Source: an uncultured Bacteroides sp.
Lineage (GTDB): Bacteria > Bacteroidota > Bacteroidia > Bacteroidales > Bacteroidaceae
DNA: 64,000 bases
Assembly (NCBI GenBank): GCA_949288715.1
Contig: CASELH010000005.1
Coordinates: forward strand, 1-64,000
Reading direction: 5' to 3'
Both the position numbers and the translations under genes were made by a program. The notes beneath the pieces are model-generated. The model was not told the origin of the DNA. It worked only from the letters and a program-made list of their open reading frames with translations, and ran no database searches. Within the stretch, counting starts at the first letter, position 1. Every line of letters starts with the position of its first letter. This document shows positions 61,102-64,000 of the stretch, one piece after another.

Positions 61102-62463
61102 TCAAGCCGTCTGCCCCGCCATGCCCAGGTTCACCTTAATCTTGCGGTACACATAGATGAAGGCCGGGATGAGGAACGCATCGGCAAACACCCAGGCCGT
61201 AGAGTCGCCAAAGCACACGGCAATGTAGCCCCACGCCGGCACGGCCACCACACTCACCAGGATGCGGGCTATCATCTCGGACACGCCGGACAGCATGGCC
61301 AGGTTCGTGAAGCCTGCCCCCTGGATGGTGTAGCGCAGGATGCAGAGCAATCCCAACACCGGGAAGAACGACACCGACACGTGCAGGAACAACGCCGTAT
61401 CGGCCAGAATCTCCGTCTCCCCAGCATCGACAAAGAGCAAGGCCACCTGCTCGCTGCCCAGCATCAACACGGTGAAGGCAAACACCCAATAGACCATCAT
61501 CATGCCCGAAGCGGCCTTCACGCCCTGCCAGATGCGCAGGGGCTTGCCCGCACCGTAGTTCTGCCCCGCAAAGGTGGCCATGGCAATGCCTAGGCTCTCA
61601 AACGGGCACATGAAGAACATCTTGATGCGCATGGCCGCCGTAAAGGCCGCCACGCAGGCGGTGCCCAAGGCATTGTTGGCACTCTGCAGCATGATGCTGC
61701 CAATGGCCGTGATGGAGAACTGCAGCCCCATGGGCACCCCGATGCCCAGCATTGTGCGCGCCAGCCGGCCGTCATACCGCCGTTCGTCGGGCGTGGTGCG
61801 GAGAATGGGGAAGTGACGCATCATGTACACGTAGCACAACACTGCCGACACGGCCTGCGCCACCAGCGTGGCAATGGCAGCACCCGCCACGCCCCACCCC
61901 AAGACCAGGATGCAGAAGAGGTCGAGCACAATGTTGAGCACCGTGGAGAGCAGCAGGAACCAGAAAGGCGTCTTGCTGTCGCCCAGCGCGCGGATGATGC
62001 TGGACAGCAGGTTGTAGAAAAACGTGCAGGGAATGCCCAGGAAGGTAATCAGCAGATAGTCGTAAGCCCCTTGAAAGATGTTGTCCGGCGTGCGCATCCA
62101 GCGCAGGATGTCGTCGCACAGCAAGCTGGTCAGCACCGCCAGCACCACCGACATCGCCAGCGCCAGTTGCAGGCTCACCACCACGTAGCGGCGCATCGTG
62201 GCGTAGTCCCTGGCACCGAACTTCTGTGCCACGGGGATGCCGAAGCCTCCGCAACACCCGTTGCAGAAGCCCAGGATGAGAAACACCACCGACGTGCTGG
62301 CTCCCACCGAGGCCAAAGCATCAATGCCCAGGAAGCGGCCCACGATGGCCGCATCCACCAGCGAATAAGTCTGTTGCAGCAAGTTGCCTGCCAAGAGAGG
62401 CAGTGTGAAGTAAAACAGTTGCGGGAAAATCTTCCCACTGGTCATCTCTTTCGATGTCGCCAT
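61102..62463 (-). CDS. MATE family multidrug efflux transporter
   Basis: A 453-residue inner-membrane exporter with 12 predicted membrane segments and the family's repeated halves (PLLAGNLLQQTYSLVDAAIV; GVPMGLQFSITAIGSIMLQS). AALFVD-type and GQNYGAGKPLRIWQG loops match the NorM/DinF group. The ATG at 62463 is preferred and is preceded by AGGAGG, an unusually strong Shine-Dalgarno site for this organism. It is first in a two-gene unit with dinB, an arrangement reminiscent of damage-linked efflux genes. Confidence 0.9.
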   Translation of the reverse strand: MATSKEMTSGKIFPQLFYFTLPLLAGNLLQQTYSLVDAAIVGRFLGIDALASVGASTSVVFLILGFCNGCCGGFGIPVAQKFGARDYATMRRYVVVSLQLALAMSVVLAVLTSLLCDDILRWMRTPDNIFQGAYDYLLITFLGIPCTFFYNLLSSIIRALGDSKTPFWFLLLSTVLNIVLDLFCILVLGWGVAGAAIATLVAQAVSAVLCYVYMMRHFPILRTTPDERRYDGRLARTMLGIGVPMGLQFSITAIGSIMLQSANNALGTACVAAFTAAMRIKMFFMCPFESLGIAMATFAGQNYGAGKPLRIWQGVKAASGMMMVYWVFAFTVLMLGSEQVALLFVDAGETEILADTALFLHVSVSFFPVLGLLCILRYTIQGAGFTNLAMLSGVSEMIARILVSVVAVPAWGYIAVCFGDSTAWVFADAFLIPAFIYVYRKIKVNLGMAGQTA

Positions 62464-62490
62464 AACCAAACGTCCTCCTGAAAAACGGTG

Positions 62491-62498
62491 CAAAGTTA
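62491..62498 (-). promoter_or_regulatory. -7 box of the MATE-dinB operon
   Basis: TAACTTTG on the minus strand, fitting TAnnTTTG and followed by C, 28 bp before the start codon at 62463. No LexA-type box is evident. Confidence 0.6.
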
Positions 62499-62596
62499 CG
62501 GGTTTCGCCACACATTAGAAATACTTTGCCGCCGGTTTTATCACAAAAGGCATTAAGAGTCTGTTTAAAGGAAGCGCGGACTTGCCTTTGCAGCTG

Positions 62597-62695
62597 TTAA
62601 GGCCTTGGCCGGGAGCGTTTCAACCCCCGCTTCCTGGCTTTTAAAGGCTTGCACGGTGGCCTTTAAGGCCTTGCTTGGCGGAGCTTAAGGCCTTG
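62597..62695. repeat. Degenerate TTAAGGCCTTG repeats
   Basis: TTAAGGCCTTG or near copies occur at 62597, 62640, 62662 and 62685, the last three about 22 bp apart. The 320-bp gap between the MATE and LRR genes holds no gene. Confidence 0.6.
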
Positions 62696-62755
62696 CCTGA
62701 TAAGATTTAAGCAAAACTCTTGGGTAAACAATATGGTGGATTCGTTGATTATATG

Positions 62756-62763
62756 TACCTTTG
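62756..62763 (+). promoter_or_regulatory. Putative -7 box of the LRR protein gene
   Basis: TACCTTTG, fitting TAnnTTTG, 20 bp before the ATG at 62784. Confidence 0.55.
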
Positions 62764-62783
62764 AACGACCAATCAATGCCCCC

Positions 62784-63833
62784 ATGAAGAAAATGTATCA
62801 ATTTCTGCTGATTGCTGTTATAGGTTTGTGCCCTGCATTGTTGTCTATGGCGCAGAGTGCACGCAGAGTTTATGTGCCTAAGCCGGGTACTCTGTCGGAG
62901 ATGATATCCTCTGAAGAATCCAACGGCATTTCCCGCCTTACTTTGCAAGGGAATATAAATGCCATAGACTTCAAGTACTTGAGGGATGAGTTTAAGAAGC
63001 TACGCGTGCTCGACCTTTCCGAAGCCAACATCAGCCGGTATGCCGGGAAAAGGGGCACGCAAGCAGGGCGTTTCTGCCTGTATCCGGCCAACTGCATCCC
63101 CTCGTATGCCTTCTGCGTGCAAGAGGAAAATGGCACCTGTAGGGGAAAATCTGTGCTGGAGCATGTGATACTTCCTGAGCATGTCCGGAAGATAGGGGAA
63201 GGCGCGTTCAAGGCATGCCGGAGGTTGGATATTTGCCAGGTGCGCACGCTGACGCCCCCCGACCTTATGCCCGAGGCTCTTGCGGATAGCCTTACTGCCA
63301 TCTTCGTTCCGGCCGGGTGCGGGAATACCTTCCAAAGCGATGACCAATGGAAACATTTTGCCATTATTGAAGGAGAACCGGTGTGCGTGGCCGTGAAGTT
63401 GAAAAAGACGGAAACCCTTGCCGAACGTCTGCAGCGCGAAGCCATACAGCCGTCCAGCATAAACTTCCTGACCATTGAGGGGAAGCTCGATGAGACGGAC
63501 TTCCGGCTGATAAGGGACTATATGCCGAATCTGGTGTCCGTCAATCTGTCGGAAAGTTCTGCAACTTCTATTCCCGAATATACCTTTACACAAAAGAAAT
63601 TCATGCTGAAAATCGCCCTCCCAAGAGGTCTGAAAAGCATCGGGCAGCGGGCGTTTAGCGGCTGCACCCGGTTGGCAGGGACGCTGGTGCTGCCTCCCGA
63701 AGTCACCGCCATAGAATATGGGGCCTTTATGGGCTGCCAAAGCCTGCACCGCGTATTGGCCACAGGCAATGGCATCACTACCCTTGGCGATAAGCTCTTC
63801 GGGGAAGAAGCAAATAAATTAGTCTACCAGTAA
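62784..63833 (+). CDS. Secreted BspA-type leucine-rich repeat protein
   Basis: A 349-residue protein with a cleaved signal (LIAVIGLCPALLSMAQ). The body contains LRR_5/BspA-like repeats: LRVLDLSEANISRYA, VLEHVILPEHVRKIGEGAFK, VSVNLSESSATSIPEYTF, IALPRGLKSIGQRAFSGCTR and LVLPPEVTAIEYGAFMGCQS. BspA-type proteins usually sit on the cell surface and bind host matrix; this one is short and lacks a visible sorting domain, so the location is uncertain. The ATG at 62784 is chosen because the longer frame crosses the promoter. It converges on the ABC-F gene with only 10 bp between. Confidence 0.82.
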   Translation: MKKMYQFLLIAVIGLCPALLSMAQSARRVYVPKPGTLSEMISSEESNGISRLTLQGNINAIDFKYLRDEFKKLRVLDLSEANISRYAGKRGTQAGRFCLYPANCIPSYAFCVQEENGTCRGKSVLEHVILPEHVRKIGEGAFKACRRLDICQVRTLTPPDLMPEALADSLTAIFVPAGCGNTFQSDDQWKHFAIIEGEPVCVAVKLKKTETLAERLQREAIQPSSINFLTIEGKLDETDFRLIRDYMPNLVSVNLSESSATSIPEYTFTQKKFMLKIALPRGLKSIGQRAFSGCTRLAGTLVLPPEVTAIEYGAFMGCQSLHRVLATGNGITTLGDKLFGEEANKLVYQ

Positions 63834-63843
63834 TCCTCTTTTT

Positions 63844-64000
63844 TTATTCCTGGCCGTACAGACGTGCCTTCAGCGTCTTGATGTGGTCGGAAGCAATGTA
63901 CTCGTCATACTCCATCATCTTGTCGATGATGCCGTTAGGCGTCAGTTCGATAATGCGGTTGGCTACGGTCTGAATAAACTCGTGGTCGTGCGAGGAGAAC
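63844..64000 (-). CDS. ABC-F family ATPase, C-terminal end (partial)
   Basis: The last 51 codons of a gene that continues beyond the window. They read FSSHDHEFIQTVANRIIELT, then PNGIIDKMMEYDEYIASDHI and KTLKARLYGQE. SSHDHEF is the H-loop of the second ATPase domain, and the following segment is typical of the YbiT-type ABC-F ribosome-associated ATPases. No membrane segment is seen. Confidence 0.85.
   Translation of the reverse strand, partial: FSSHDHEFIQTVANRIIELTPNGIIDKMMEYDEYIASDHIKTLKARLYGQE

Noticed and set aside
61813-62481. 222-residue plus-strand ORF rich in His, Gln and Arg opposite the MATE gene
   Set aside because: Composition is that of an antisense shadow of a membrane protein; no promoter or start site.

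Overview
The window comes from a Bacteroides-type member of the Bacteroidota (Bacteroidaceae). Grounds visible in the sequence: repeated TAnnTTTG promoter boxes (often with TTTG about 20 bp upstream), almost no strong Shine-Dalgarno sites, a type III glutamine synthetase, a SusG-like amylase, a type V (Mfa/Fim) fimbrial locus, a Bacteroidota histone-like small protein, and many lipoprotein signals. I found no rRNA, tRNA, CRISPR array or insertion sequence. I do not name a species.

Layout. 1-4.2 kb: two glycoside hydrolase lipoproteins (SusG-like GH13 and GH53) between inverted copies of an intergenic repeat. 4.2-6.4 kb: glnN. 6.7-28.2 kb: an AraC-type regulator followed by a large one-directional fimbrial locus. 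It holds a DUF3575 protein, an OmpA/TPR-type lipoprotein, a FimB/Mfa2-like anchor, an Mfa1-like fimbrillin, a very large modular surface protein split by one in-frame TAA, and six more lipoprotein subunits. 28.4-36.7 kb: housekeeping and chaperone genes (Crp/Fnr regulator, glyA, groES-groEL, threonine aldolase, cbpA with a CbpM-like modulator, serine hydrolase). 36.7-41.2 kb, minus strand: a TlpA-like thioredoxin, a lipoprotein, a paired DNA-metabolism/radical SAM cassette and a 58-residue histone-like protein. 41.4-43.3 kb: AlbA_2 protein, unknown protein, UDG-family protein. 43.4-48.3 kb, minus: lutCBA, queE-queD, Fsr-like MFS exporter. 48.6-51.1 kb, minus: a C10 cysteine protease followed by a serpin. 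51.6-54.8 kb: coiled-coil protein, zapA, possible small RNA, rny, cutC. 54.8-59.0 kb, minus: transglutaminase-like lipoprotein, small ORFs, and a toxin-antitoxin pair whose toxin has an in-frame amber codon. 59.3-64 kb: a 45-residue ORF, YccF, dinB and a MATE exporter, an LRR protein, and the end of an ABC-F gene.

How it fits together. In the fimbrial locus every subunit except the FimB-like anchor carries a lipobox and then an arginine-containing site 45-68 residues from the start. This fits the type V pilus scheme of lipoprotein export followed by arginine-specific trimming. Several subunit genes change base composition internally, which suggests exchange of their distal parts. The points most worth a second look are the two nonsense-interrupted genes, the protease-serpin pair, short heptamer tandem repeats placed directly before several lipoprotein start codons, a possible three-way-junction leader before the threonine aldolase gene, and an inverted-repeat operator before groES.
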